In this document: piece by piece, positions 10,056 through 18,458 of the stretch
How the letters are laid out: every line of letters begins with the position of its first letter
Numbering within the stretch: the stretch's first letter is position 1
Assembly: GCA_019348115.1 (NCBI GenBank)
Contig: JAHWKB010000002.1
Span: 1-43,571, forward strand
DNA: 43,571 bases
Source of the DNA: Actinomycetota bacterium
Lineage (GTDB): Bacteria > Actinomycetota > Nitriliruptoria > Nitriliruptorales > Nitriliruptoraceae
Direction: 5' to 3'
The notes under the pieces: model-generated
Told to the model about the DNA's origin: nothing
The model's database searches: none
The model's input: only the letters and a program-made list of their open reading frames with translations
Translations under genes and position numbers: made by a program

Positions 10056-11119
10056 TCCTCCTCGTCCTCCGCGCCGGAGGACGTCGCGCGGACCAGGTCG
10101 CCGGGCACGGGGCCGGTCCCGAGGTGATCGCGCAGGAGGTCGGAGATGATGTCCCGTGCGGCCTCCAGCGTGCGGTCCACCACGTCCATCGCGAAGTCGT
10201 ACTCCTCCTGCATCAGCGCGATGCGGACGGTGGCGAGCCCCTGGAGGACGTCGTCGTTGAGCTCGAGGGCCTGCCCCTGTCGGATGCGGGCCCGCTCCAG
10301 CAGGGCCGCGGACGACTCCGCGGCGCGCTGCTCGGTGACGTCCTGGACCGTCCCCGACACCCGGACGGGCTGGCCGTCGCTGCCGTGGAAGGCGCGGCCA
10401 CGGGCCACGGCGACACGACGCCCGCCGTCCGGCCGGTTGAGCTGGAACTCGATCTCGTAGCTGGTGCCGCTGTCGATGGCCAGCTGCATGCGGTCCCGGA
10501 AGTCGGGCGGGACGTCGACCACGCCGAAGACGTCGTCGAGGGCCACGGGGGAGCCACCAGGGAGACCGAAGAGCTCGTACATCTGGTCGGTCCAGGTGAT
10601 CTCGTCGGTCTCGAGGTTCCACGAGAAGTGGCCGATCCGCCCCAGCCGCTGGGTCTCCTCCAGCGCCGACTCGGCCGCGTCGCGACGGGTCACGTCGTGG
10701 CTGATCGACAGCGCGTGGAACCTGCCGTCGCGGTCACCGAGCCCGATGAGGCGCACCTCGTAGGACCGCCGACCCCAGGGCGCCTCACCCTCGACGCAGT
10801 AGTTCACGACCGACCCGGGACCGTCGAGCTCGTGGACGAAGCCCTCCGTCCGCGCGGCGTGGTCCGGCGGGTACAGCTCCCCGACGGTCCGCCCCCGGAC
10901 GTCGACGGCGTCCCAGCCGGTGACCGCTGCAGCGGCCGGGTTCACGACGACGATCTCGACGTGGCCGTCGTCCCGGCGGGCGAGGATCGTCATCGGGTCG
11001 ACTCCGAGACGGAACAGGGCCTCGGCGGCCGCCACGTCGAAGCCGGGGTGCTCCACCTTCGGGTCGTCCCCTCGTCGTCCGCCGTCCCCAGGGTCCCCGA
11101 GCCTAGGCGGCGCGACCAC
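10052..11119 (-). CDS. Dual-PAS protein ending in a histidine-less kinase dimerisation stub
   Basis: 355 residues. Two PAS domains are visible: about 35-150 (TILARRDDGHVEIVVVNPAA, ending FHALSISHDVTRRDAAE) and about 160-270 (GRIGHFSWNLETDEITWTDQ, ending RVSGTVQDVTEQRAAE). After a helical linker comes ALELNDDVLQGLATVRIAL, the pattern of the HisKA_3 phosphoacceptor helix, with Asn (N288, codon AAC at 10256-10258) where His is expected. The protein then ends after about 65 residues with an acidic tail and no HATPase domain. It probably senses a signal and acts through protein contact. It lies 13 nt after helD and overlaps the response regulator gene. Confidence 0.88.
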   Translation of the reverse strand: MVAPPRLGDPGDGGRRGDDPKVEHPGFDVAAAEALFRLGVDPMTILARRDDGHVEIVVVNPAAAAVTGWDAVDVRGRTVGELYPPDHAARTEGFVHELDGPGSVVNYCVEGEAPWGRRSYEVRLIGLGDRDGRFHALSISHDVTRRDAAESALEETQRLGRIGHFSWNLETDEITWTDQMYELFGLPGGSPVALDDVFGVVDVPPDFRDRMQLAIDSGTSYEIEFQLNRPDGGRRVAVARGRAFHGSDGQPVRVSGTVQDVTEQRAAESSAALLERARIRQGQALELNDDVLQGLATVRIALMQEEYDFAMDVVDRTLEAARDIISDLLRDHLGTGPVPGDLVRATSSGAEDEEE

Positions 11120-11132
11120 CCGTCGCGCCGCG

Positions 11133-13349
11133 TCATCGGTCCTCGGCCGCGGGCCCGTCGGACGCCGGCCGTCCCGGTGCGTCGACGAGCATCGCCGGCG
11201 CGTCGCCGGCGTGGACGACGACCAGCCGCTGAGTGGCGCGGGTCAGGGCGACGTAGAGCGCGCGCAGCCCGTCCGCCGCCTCCTCCACGAGGCCGGCCGG
11301 ATCGCACAGCACCACCCCGTCGAACTCGAGGCCCTTCGCCAGCTGGGCGTCGATGACCCGGACGTCGTCGTCCGCCAGGCTCGCCGTCAGCTGCGGGAGC
11401 CGCTCGGAGGGCGCCAGCACCGCGACCGTCCCCTCTTCCAGGTCCGCGAGCAGGCCGCGTGTGCGCTCGACCGCGAGGTCGAGGAGCGTCCCGGGCGTCG
11501 CCTCGACGATCGCCGGCCACTCCCCCGCGTCCCGCACGGACCGCGGGGTCCGCAGCTCCGGGGCCGCCACGGCGAGGACCCGACCCGCGAGCTCCATCAC
11601 CTCGCGGGGGGTGCGGTAGTTGACCGTGAGCTCGAACTCGTTGCGCGGGCGGGGACCCAGCGGGCGCAGCGCGTCGGCCCACGAGGCCGGGCTCCACGCG
11701 CCCGAGGCCTGGGCGAGGTCACCGACGATCGTGAACGAGGCGCCGGCTCCCCGGCGGGCGATCGTCCGCCACTGCATCGGCGACAGGTCCTGAGCCTCGT
11801 CCACGACGACGTGCCCGAACAGGTCCGGCTCGTCGGTATCGATGCGCACGGCATCGCGGTCGGCGAACGTCGTGACCTCCGCGTAGCCGTCGTCGACGGG
11901 CAGCACGTCGTCCTCGTCGTCGTCCGACCGGCCCGCGCGACCCAGGAGCGCGTCGAGCTCGTCGAGGAGCGCCACGTCCTCGAGGCTCCACGGCAGCGTC
12001 GGGTCCCGGCCGTCGAGCAGCGCGGCCTCGTGCGGCTCGAGGTGCCCGGCGACCGCACGCCGTCGCAGGTCGCGGTCGCCCCAGAAGCGCGTCAGCACCT
12101 CCTCGGGCTCGAGCCGCGGCCAGACGGCGTCGAGGAGGTCGAGGAACTCCGCCGAGTCGGCGACGTGGCGGCTGAACGCCTCGTGCAGGCGCTGCAGCTC
12201 GTCGCCGTCGTAGCGCCGGCGCTCGCCGGCCTCGACGCTCCGCTCGTGCCGCTTGCGCCATCCCCGCCACAGGGTCCGCTGGAGCGCGGCTCGGGCGTGG
12301 TCGCGGCGCTGGTTGTAGGGGAGGCTCCCGCCGGCGGTGTCACGGCGGACCTTGCCGAGCTGGTCGCGGTGGAAGGTGAACGGCTGGCCATCGAAGGCGA
12401 ACCGCTCGTCCTGCGGCAACGCCGGGGCCGCGAGCTCCACCGCACGCCCGAGCACCTCGACCATCCGCGGATCGCCGAGCACGCGCGACCGGGCGGGCGG
12501 CTCGCGACGGACGGCGTCCACGCCGTCGACGAGCGCGCCGAGGGTGCGGAGCCGGACGGACTGCTCCCCGAGCGACGGCAGCACCCGCTCGATGTAGCGG
12601 AGGAGGTCGCGGGTCGGTCCGACGAGGAGCACGCCGCGGCGCTCGAGGCGCTCGCGCTCGGCGTAGAGCAGGTAGGCCGCGCGGTGGAGGGCGACCGCCG
12701 TCTTGCCGGTGCCGGGACCGCCCTGGACGACGAGGATGCCCCGCGACGGCGCACGGATGATGCGGTCCTGCTCGGCCTGGATGGTCGCGACGATGTCGCG
12801 CATCCGGTCCGACCGCGCGCGGGTCACGGCGGCGAGGAGCGCCCCCTCGCCGACGAGCTCGAGCCCCGCGTCGGCGACGCCCTCCTCGTCGAGGAGGTCG
12901 TCCTCGAGGTCCAGCACGCGGTCGGCCCGGCACAGGATCGAGCGGCGGCGGACCACCCCCAGGGGCTCGCGTGGGGTCGCCTGGTAGAAGGCAGCGGCAG
13001 CCGGCGCCCGCCAGTCGACCACCAGCCGCTCCAGGTCCTCTCCCGGCACCCCGATGCGTCCGATGTGGAGCCGGTCGAGCTCCGTCCCGTCCGCGTCCTC
13101 GGTCGCCTCCGGGGTGAGGTCGAGCCGGCCGAAGACCAGCGGCTCATCACCGAGCTCGAGCTGGGCCAGTCGGAGCGCGGACCGGTAGACGAACACGTCG
13201 CGGTCGAGGAGCGCCTGGAACGTCGACCCCGTACCGGCGTCGACCCCGGCCCGGCCGAGGTCCCTGGCACGCTCCCGCAGGACGTCGAGGCGCTCGTACG
13301 CACGGTCGACGTGTGCCTGCTCGCGCGCGATCTCCTCGCGCTTGCCCAC
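11133..13349 (-). CDS. helD: HelD-like UvrD/Rep-family ATPase (RNA polymerase recycling)
   Basis: 738 residues. The N-terminal helical arm (EEIAREQAHVDRAYERLD) and the long AAAFYQATPREPLGVVRRR segment match actinobacterial HelD. A superfamily 1 helicase core follows: Walker A GGPGTGKT at residues 210-217, DEAQDLSP near 520, VNYRTPREVMEL, and ALTRATQRLVVVH near the end. HelD proteins bind RNA polymerase and use ATP to free it from nucleic acid; some members protect against rifampicin. No strong promoter is recognisable upstream. The PAS protein and response regulator genes follow within 13 nt and may be co-transcribed. Confidence 0.9.
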   Translation of the reverse strand: MGKREEIAREQAHVDRAYERLDVLRERARDLGRAGVDAGTGSTFQALLDRDVFVYRSALRLAQLELGDEPLVFGRLDLTPEATEDADGTELDRLHIGRIGVPGEDLERLVVDWRAPAAAAFYQATPREPLGVVRRRSILCRADRVLDLEDDLLDEEGVADAGLELVGEGALLAAVTRARSDRMRDIVATIQAEQDRIIRAPSRGILVVQGGPGTGKTAVALHRAAYLLYAERERLERRGVLLVGPTRDLLRYIERVLPSLGEQSVRLRTLGALVDGVDAVRREPPARSRVLGDPRMVEVLGRAVELAAPALPQDERFAFDGQPFTFHRDQLGKVRRDTAGGSLPYNQRRDHARAALQRTLWRGWRKRHERSVEAGERRRYDGDELQRLHEAFSRHVADSAEFLDLLDAVWPRLEPEEVLTRFWGDRDLRRRAVAGHLEPHEAALLDGRDPTLPWSLEDVALLDELDALLGRAGRSDDDEDDVLPVDDGYAEVTTFADRDAVRIDTDEPDLFGHVVVDEAQDLSPMQWRTIARRGAGASFTIVGDLAQASGAWSPASWADALRPLGPRPRNEFELTVNYRTPREVMELAGRVLAVAAPELRTPRSVRDAGEWPAIVEATPGTLLDLAVERTRGLLADLEEGTVAVLAPSERLPQLTASLADDDVRVIDAQLAKGLEFDGVVLCDPAGLVEEAADGLRALYVALTRATQRLVVVHAGDAPAMLVDAPGRPASDGPAAEDR

Positions 13350-13411
13350 GTCCCCTCCCGGCCCCGGCGGACGAACCAGCGTAGCGGCGGGCCCGTACGG
13401 TCCTCACGAGC

Positions 13412-13630
13412 TCAACCGCGCGCGCGAACCAGCGAGACGCCGCCGTCGAGCACCAGCGTCTGCCGGGTGATCCACCCTGCGCCCGGCGCGAGCTCGAGCG
13501 CGAGCTGTTCCGTCAGGTGGACGATCACCGCCTTCGCGGCACCGTTGCGTCGATGCGTGGCGCGGGCCGGAGATGACCGATCCCAGGCGAGGCGCCGGTG
13601 ACGAGCGCCACCTCGCCGTTGGAGGTGCTC
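13412..13630 (-). pseudogene. Remnant of a short-chain dehydrogenase gene
   Basis: Two SDR fragments survive on the minus strand in different frames. About 13573-13625 encodes GEVALVTGASPGIG, the N-terminal cofactor motif. About 13412-13545 encodes KAVIVHLTEQLALELAPG joined directly to GWITRQTLVLDGGVSLV and a stop at 13412-13414, the typical SDR end. The catalytic Ser/Tyr region and most of the Rossmann fold are missing, so at least two internal deletions and a frameshift have occurred. No full-length reading is possible. Confidence 0.8.
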
Positions 13631-13639
13631 TCAGCATGC

Positions 13640-14230
13640 GCGGCGTTCGAGTCGGGGGCGACGGAGAGGCGCACCGTCCGCCCGCGGGCCGGGTCCGTCC
13701 CCGGGTGGTACGCGCAGAACGTTCCGGTGCGCACGGTGGTCGACAGGTGGTCGCCGACCGCCGCGTCGCGCTCGGTGATCCGTCTGACCGGGCGCCGGAT
13801 CGCCTTCGTGACGTTCACGCGCGTCCGCTCGACGTCGCGGAGCCGGCCGTCGACCTGCTTCAGCATCGCGTCGCGCACCTCGGCCCACCAACGGGGGTGC
13901 GGTAGCCGGTGGCGCCAGTCGGTGACGAGGCCGTCGATCACGTCATCCGCGCCTCGGTGGATCGGTACGTCCCGATCGCGACCACCGGCGCGTCGCGCAG
14001 CTCCGCGGCCACGAACCGCAGCAGCAGCAAGGACGACTCGTCGCTCGCGTGGAGGTCGTCGAGCACGAGCAGCAAGGGTCGGTCGTCGGCGACTCGCCGT
14101 AGCAGCGCCGACACGTCGCGAAGCACCAGCGCACCGCGACGGGCTGCGGTGGCCGAGGACGGACGTGAGCATCGCCAGCTCGCCGCTGCGGCCCACGGAC
14201 GACGGGAGGCCGGTCCTCGGCCGTCCCGCC
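13640..14230 (-). pseudogene. Remnant of a large AAA-type ATPase/regulator gene
   Basis: Three minus-strand pieces look like a STAND/LuxR- or BTAD-type regulatory ATPase. Near 14165-14200 is VGRSGELAMLTSVLG, the usual start of the ATPase module. At about 13938-14140, in another frame, is DDRPLLLVLDDLHASDESSL followed by LLLRFVAAELRDAPVVAIGT, the Walker B region, ending at a stop at 13938. At about 13640-13930 is RDVERTRVNVTKAIRRPVRR and TVRTGTFCAYHP, which I believe is the family's C-terminal tail; that part is less certain. The Walker A and central thousand-odd bases are missing. The 158 nt between here and 14389 show no gene. Confidence 0.7.
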
Positions 14231-14388
14231 AGCTCCCCCGCCAGGTCCCCTCCTCATACCAGGAGCAGGAGCGCACGTCCCGACCCCCGGCACGGGACAG
14301 GCGCATGTGCGGCGCGCGCGACGGTCACCGCGGCAGCGCTCGCCGGCGGGGGGCGGTCCCTCTCCCGCCCTCCGCCGGCGTGGCCGGC

Positions 14389-15459
14389 TCACGGTTGGAC
14401 GTCGGGCGTCGTGTCGCGGCCGGTCGTCTTCGTCAGACGGATCGTCGACGACCCCTCGAGCAGGTACAGATCGCTGTTGGTGTCCTTCCGGACCTCGTCG
14501 TAGACGACCCGACCGTCCGCCATCGGAGACGGGTACGTCGCGACGCGGTTGCCCGGCGTGAGCTCGCGCGCGTCACTGCCGTCGGGGCGCATGCTCCACA
14601 GCGTGCTCGCGCCGCCACCACCCCACCACTTGGCGAAGACGATCCGCTCCTCGCCCCCGAACCACGTCCACCGCGCCCGGTGCTCGCGTGTCGACGCCGA
14701 GCGGTCGAGGTGCGCGGTCAGGTTGTGGACTGCGCCGCCGGCGGTCTCCGGCACGTCGAGGGACATCACGTGGAGATCGGACGGCGCCTGGTCGGTGCCG
14801 TCGTCGCCGCTCTTGCCGCGGGCGAAGACGAGGCGTGTCCCGTCCGGGGACAACGCGGGATCGCGGTCGGAGAGCGACGACGACGTGAGACGTCGTTCGG
14901 CGACGCTCGTGTCCGACGTGCCGGAGCCGTCGGGCGGCAGCGGCAGGGGCAGGGGCGGGACGCCCGGGTCGGGGTCCTGGCCGTCGGGATCCGGCGCCGG
15001 AGCGAGGTCGACCAGCCACAGGTCCTCGTCGCCGAAGCCACCGCTGCTGCCGCGCGAGACGACGATCCCTTGACCGTCAGGGGTCCACGCCGGGTCGATG
15101 TCGAGCACGTCGTTCGTGGTCACCTGGCGGTCACTGCCAGGAACGAGCCGGGCGTCGCGGCCGGTGATGTCGAGCTCGGCGATCCACAGCTCGGCCGCCG
15201 CACGGTCGCCCCGGATCCACGCGATCCGTCGACCATCGGGTGCCCACCGGGCGTCGAAGTCGGACACGCCGTTGTCCGTGAGCGCGACCTCGGTGGCGTC
15301 GGGCAAGCGCACGTACAGCTCGAAGTCGCCGGTGCGGTCACTGGCGAACAGGACGGGGCGATCGAGCGGCACCCGGTCGGACGGGCGCGCCGCCATCGAC
15401 GCGAGGGTGGCGGCGAGCGTGAGCGCCGCGACGGCGAGGTGGGGGTGAGCCATGGTCAT
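14389..15459 (-). CDS. Exported TolB-like (PD40 repeat) beta-propeller protein
   Basis: 356 residues from ATG 15459, with AGGAG about 8 nt upstream; an ATG at 15453 is the alternative. A signal peptide is clear (MTMAHPHLAVAALTLAATLA). Repeated PD40/TolB blades follow: VLFASDRTGDFELYV, DARWAPDGRRIAWIRG, DPAWTPDGQGIVVSRG, DPALSPDGTRLVFARG and ATYPSPMADGRVVYDE. A proline-rich linker (PPLPLPLPPDG) splits the blades. It is the last gene of the minus-strand copper-protein cluster, but it has its own upstream operator-like element at 15495-15522. The role is unknown, probably a binding scaffold outside the membrane. Confidence 0.85.
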   Translation of the reverse strand: MTMAHPHLAVAALTLAATLASMAARPSDRVPLDRPVLFASDRTGDFELYVRLPDATEVALTDNGVSDFDARWAPDGRRIAWIRGDRAAAELWIAELDITGRDARLVPGSDRQVTTNDVLDIDPAWTPDGQGIVVSRGSSGGFGDEDLWLVDLAPAPDPDGQDPDPGVPPLPLPLPPDGSGTSDTSVAERRLTSSSLSDRDPALSPDGTRLVFARGKSGDDGTDQAPSDLHVMSLDVPETAGGAVHNLTAHLDRSASTREHRARWTWFGGEERIVFAKWWGGGGASTLWSMRPDGSDARELTPGNRVATYPSPMADGRVVYDEVRKDTNSDLYLLEGSSTIRLTKTTGRDTTPDVQP

Positions 15460-15494
15460 CGGAGGTGCTCCTGTCGCTGATGGTGCCTGGAAGG

Positions 15495-15522
15495 CGTTCC
15501 GGGGTGCGGAACGGTCGTTCCG
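15495..15522 (-). promoter_or_regulatory. Operator-like element, copy A
   Basis: GTTCC (15496-15500), seven bases, GGAAC (15508-15512), four bases, GTTCC (15517-15521). The right half is a palindrome, CGGAACG-AC-CGTTCCG on the minus strand, as bound by TetR-type dimers. It sits 36 nt upstream of the TolB-like gene. The same arrangement precedes the gene starting at 19916, including extra similarity downstream (CCAGG). Confidence 0.65.
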
Positions 15523-15526
15523 TCGG

Positions 15527-17041
15527 TCACGTCGGACACAGAGCCGGCTCGACCTCGCAGTAGTAGGACGCCATCGCGGCGAGGAGGAGGTCGGCGGACA
15601 CCGTCGGGTTCGGCACACCGACGGTCGTGCTGCCGCAGGGATACGCGCGCTGGATCGCGACCGGGCTCGACGTCGGCTCGGAACCGTCGGGGCGCGCGTT
15701 GTCGCTGAAGCACGTGTTGGTCCCGTGGCCGTCCCAGGCGAGGTCGGCGATCTCCGTGCCACCGACCGTGTTCATCTCGATGTGGTCGCCGTCGGACGCG
15801 CCGCCGCGCGAGGTCACCGCGACGGCGTACCGGCCGCCCGACACGAGGTTGCGCGCGACCGTCGTCCGGCTGGCGGTCGCGAGCCAGACACCGACACCCT
15901 CGCCCGGCGTGAGTCGGTCGGGTTGGTAGATCGTCGGTCGCGGTGCCGTCGCCGATCCCGAGCCCGCGACCGTGTTCCCCGCCACGTACGCACCTTCGCT
16001 CGACGTGCCGCGTGGATCGATCGTGTGCAGCACGATGCCGTTGACGTTGTCCTCGAAGGTGGAGTCGAGGACATGGACACCGCCGGAGGCGGCGAGCGCC
16101 TCGACGCCCACGAAGTTGCCGCGGGCCGTGACGCCACGGATCCCGACGTCGCACGGACGGCAGTGCTGGACCGACACGCCGGCGTAGCGTGCCCCGCTGA
16201 CGAGAACGTCCTCCACGCGCCCCCGGCTCGCACCCTCGGCCAGGATCCCGTGGTCCCAGCGACCGTGTGGATCGGTCAGGACGAGCCGCGCCAGCCGGTA
16301 GCCCTCCGCCCCCGCGAGGTGGACGGCGCCGAGCCTGAAGCCGGTGACGGTGAGGTCCTCGATGGCCGTCACCGGCTTCGCCCACGGGTCGGCGTCGCCG
16401 CGCGCCCTGACGACGAAGGCGCGCAGGACACCGCCCGGTGACGTGACGACGACCTCGCTCGGGTCCACGGGCTCGGGCGCAGGGACCGTCGGCGCCGCCG
16501 TCTTCCAACCCCGGCCCCGCACCTCGTCGTCCGCGGGTCGGCGTCCACCGCGGATCGTGACCCCCGGGGCGTCCACCACGACGGGGGCGAGGAGCTCGTA
16601 GTGCCCGGGCTCGAGGACGATCGTCGTGCCGGGGCCGGCGGCAGCCACGGCGGCGACGAGCCCCGCGGCGTCCGTGACGTAGACGAGCGTGGCCGGATCG
16701 TCCGGCGGGTCGACGGGATCGCCGACCTGGATCGTCCCTCGCATGGTGCTCGGATGGAGCTGGCAGTGGTACGCGTACGTGCCCGGGTCAGGGAACGGCC
16801 AGCTGAAGCTGCCGCCCGACCGCTGGCCGGAATCGAACAGTCCGGTGTCGCTGGTGACGGTGTGCGCCTTCGTCGACGCCCACGTCCACGTCACCTCGTC
16901 GCCGGGATCGATCCGCAGCGTCGCGGGCTCGTAGGCGCTGTCGACCACGGTGACGCCGTAGACGGCAGCGGAGGCGGCGGGCACGTGGTGACCGACGGCG
17001 ACGAGCGTCATCAGGATCAGGGCGATCCGCGGCGTCGGCAT
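15527..17041 (-). CDS. Secreted cupredoxin/right-handed beta-helix fusion protein
   Basis: 504 residues with a signal peptide (MPTPRIALILMTLVAVGHHV). Residues 27-106 form a plastocyanin-like blue copper domain with ligands H60 (KAHTVTSD), C93, H96 and M100 (YHCQLHPSTMRG). Residues about 115-480 form a right-handed parallel beta-helix of the NosD/pectate-lyase-like kind, with repeated turns such as GVTIRGGR, RVEDVLVSGARYAGVSVQHC, VHVLDSTFEDNVNGIVLHT and DHIEMNTVGG. Such helices often bind or process polysaccharide, or hold metal sites. The gene follows the multicopper oxidase gene by only 9 nt. The fusion points to an extracellular redox or copper-linked role; the substrate is unknown. Confidence 0.87.
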   Translation of the reverse strand: MPTPRIALILMTLVAVGHHVPAASAAVYGVTVVDSAYEPATLRIDPGDEVTWTWASTKAHTVTSDTGLFDSGQRSGGSFSWPFPDPGTYAYHCQLHPSTMRGTIQVGDPVDPPDDPATLVYVTDAAGLVAAVAAAGPGTTIVLEPGHYELLAPVVVDAPGVTIRGGRRPADDEVRGRGWKTAAPTVPAPEPVDPSEVVVTSPGGVLRAFVVRARGDADPWAKPVTAIEDLTVTGFRLGAVHLAGAEGYRLARLVLTDPHGRWDHGILAEGASRGRVEDVLVSGARYAGVSVQHCRPCDVGIRGVTARGNFVGVEALAASGGVHVLDSTFEDNVNGIVLHTIDPRGTSSEGAYVAGNTVAGSGSATAPRPTIYQPDRLTPGEGVGVWLATASRTTVARNLVSGGRYAVAVTSRGGASDGDHIEMNTVGGTEIADLAWDGHGTNTCFSDNARPDGSEPTSSPVAIQRAYPCGSTTVGVPNPTVSADLLLAAMASYYCEVEPALCPT

Positions 17042-17050
17042 GGCGGCCTC

Positions 17051-18445
17051 CTAGTGGCTGTGGGTGGCGGGCAGACCCGAGGTGGGTCCGTCCGAGACGT
17101 CGAGGAACGCGACCATCCCCGCGTCCGAGTGCGACTGGACGTGGCAGTGCAACATCCACCGCCCGGCACCGACCGACTCGCCGGCGACGATCTGGAACCC
17201 GAAGGACTCCGACGGTCCGAGCGTCCTGGCGTCGATGAGCGGCGTCTCGTCGTCCACCCCCGTCAGGATCCCGGTGCGGTTGGCAGCCCAGGTGTGGCCG
17301 TGGAGATGGAACGTGTGGAAGTCGTGGCCGACGCCGAACGCGACGATCTCGACCCGCTCTCCGGTGCGTGCCTCGAGGCACGGGTCCGGCGACGTCCGGA
17401 CCGACCCGGACGCCGTGATGGTCGTGGCGCCGCAGTGGATGGTGAGCCCGGGACCGAACACCGTCGTGAAGCTGCGGTCGGGTCGGAGCACGTCGGTCGG
17501 GCGCCGGACGACCACACCGCCGAACAGGCCGGCGTCGAGGCCGCCTGTCCCGTGCGAGGTCCCGGCGACGTGGTCGTGGTACCACCAGTACCCGGCCGTC
17601 CCCATCGAGGTCACCCGCCCCGCCGTGACCACCCGTGGCGCCGCGTACCAGGTGTACGTCCGGGTCTCCCCCGGCGGCACCCAGGATCCCGTGTGCGCCG
17701 TCCCGTCCGACGACGCCGTGTACTTCACGCCGTGGACGTGCAGCGAGACGCCGAGCGGCGTCCCGTGTGGTTGCGGGTACCGGTCGCGCAGCTCCTCGAG
17801 CGTCGCGGCGGGGACACGGTTCGTCACGCTCACGTCCACGCAGTCGCCCTCGATCAGCTCGATCAGTGGCCCGGGGATGGAGGCCGAGCCCGGGTCGTCG
17901 GGTCGCGTGCCCCAACCGAGGCGGATCGACCCGTCAGCCGCGCGGGGGAGCTCGTAGGCCGTGAGGTGGATCGTGCGCGTCGCCTTCGTGCACCCCGCCG
18001 GCGGGTTCCCCGCGGCGGTCGCGAGCTGGGGCACGGCGAGCGTGATCGCGAGGACGAGGGCCGTCGTCGCGCCGAGCGGTCGCACACGCCGGCGACCACC
18101 GAGCGCCACGCCGGCGACGGCGAGCTCGGCGAGGGTCGTGACGACGCCGAGGACGTCCCAGCCCCCGTGCCCGTGAACGAGCACGCCGAGTGTCCTGGAG
18201 GCCACGAACGCCGCAGCGACGACGATGGCGACGGCGGCCGCCGCGGCGCGGTCGCGGGTGGTGTGCTCGGCGGTGAGCCGGCGGCCGGTGGCCACGAGGA
18301 GCGCCGCAGCTGCGGCGAACGCGACCCCCCACGGCAGCGATCCCGCCACGTGCTGCGCGGCGAGCCACGCATGCACGAGCCCGGCGGCGACCGCTACCCA
18401 CCCGGCGAGGACCGTCGCCGTGAGCCGACTCGTGCTGCTCCTCAT
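17051..18445 (-). CDS. Multicopper oxidase with an N-terminal membrane domain
   Basis: 464 residues. Four to five hydrophobic helices occupy about residues 10-145. The exported part is a compact multicopper oxidase with all four copper motifs: HVHG (H236, H238), WWYHDHV (H290, H292), HTFHLHGH (H377, H380, H382), and HCHVQSHSDAGM (H433, C434, H435, H439, M444). These build the type 1 site and the type 2/3 trinuclear cluster that reduces dioxygen to water. The size and layout fit small or two-domain laccase-like enzymes. The electron donor may be metal ions, phenols or the neighbouring cupredoxins. It lies in an operon with cupredoxin genes on both sides (13-nt and 9-nt gaps). Confidence 0.92.
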   Translation of the reverse strand: MRSSTSRLTATVLAGWVAVAAGLVHAWLAAQHVAGSLPWGVAFAAAAALLVATGRRLTAEHTTRDRAAAAAVAIVVAAAFVASRTLGVLVHGHGGWDVLGVVTTLAELAVAGVALGGRRRVRPLGATTALVLAITLAVPQLATAAGNPPAGCTKATRTIHLTAYELPRAADGSIRLGWGTRPDDPGSASIPGPLIELIEGDCVDVSVTNRVPAATLEELRDRYPQPHGTPLGVSLHVHGVKYTASSDGTAHTGSWVPPGETRTYTWYAAPRVVTAGRVTSMGTAGYWWYHDHVAGTSHGTGGLDAGLFGGVVVRRPTDVLRPDRSFTTVFGPGLTIHCGATTITASGSVRTSPDPCLEARTGERVEIVAFGVGHDFHTFHLHGHTWAANRTGILTGVDDETPLIDARTLGPSESFGFQIVAGESVGAGRWMLHCHVQSHSDAGMVAFLDVSDGPTSGLPATHSH

Positions 18446-18458
18446 CGCATGCTCCTCG

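Noticed and set aside
10920-13601. A plus-strand open frame of nearly 900 codons opposite helD
   Set aside because: Antisense to a full-length HelD with intact motifs; no recognisable domain in its own translation.
13412-13630. Stops in the SDR remnant as possible selenocysteine codons
   Set aside because: Conserved SDR segments are missing and the remaining pieces are in different frames, so this is decay and not recoding.
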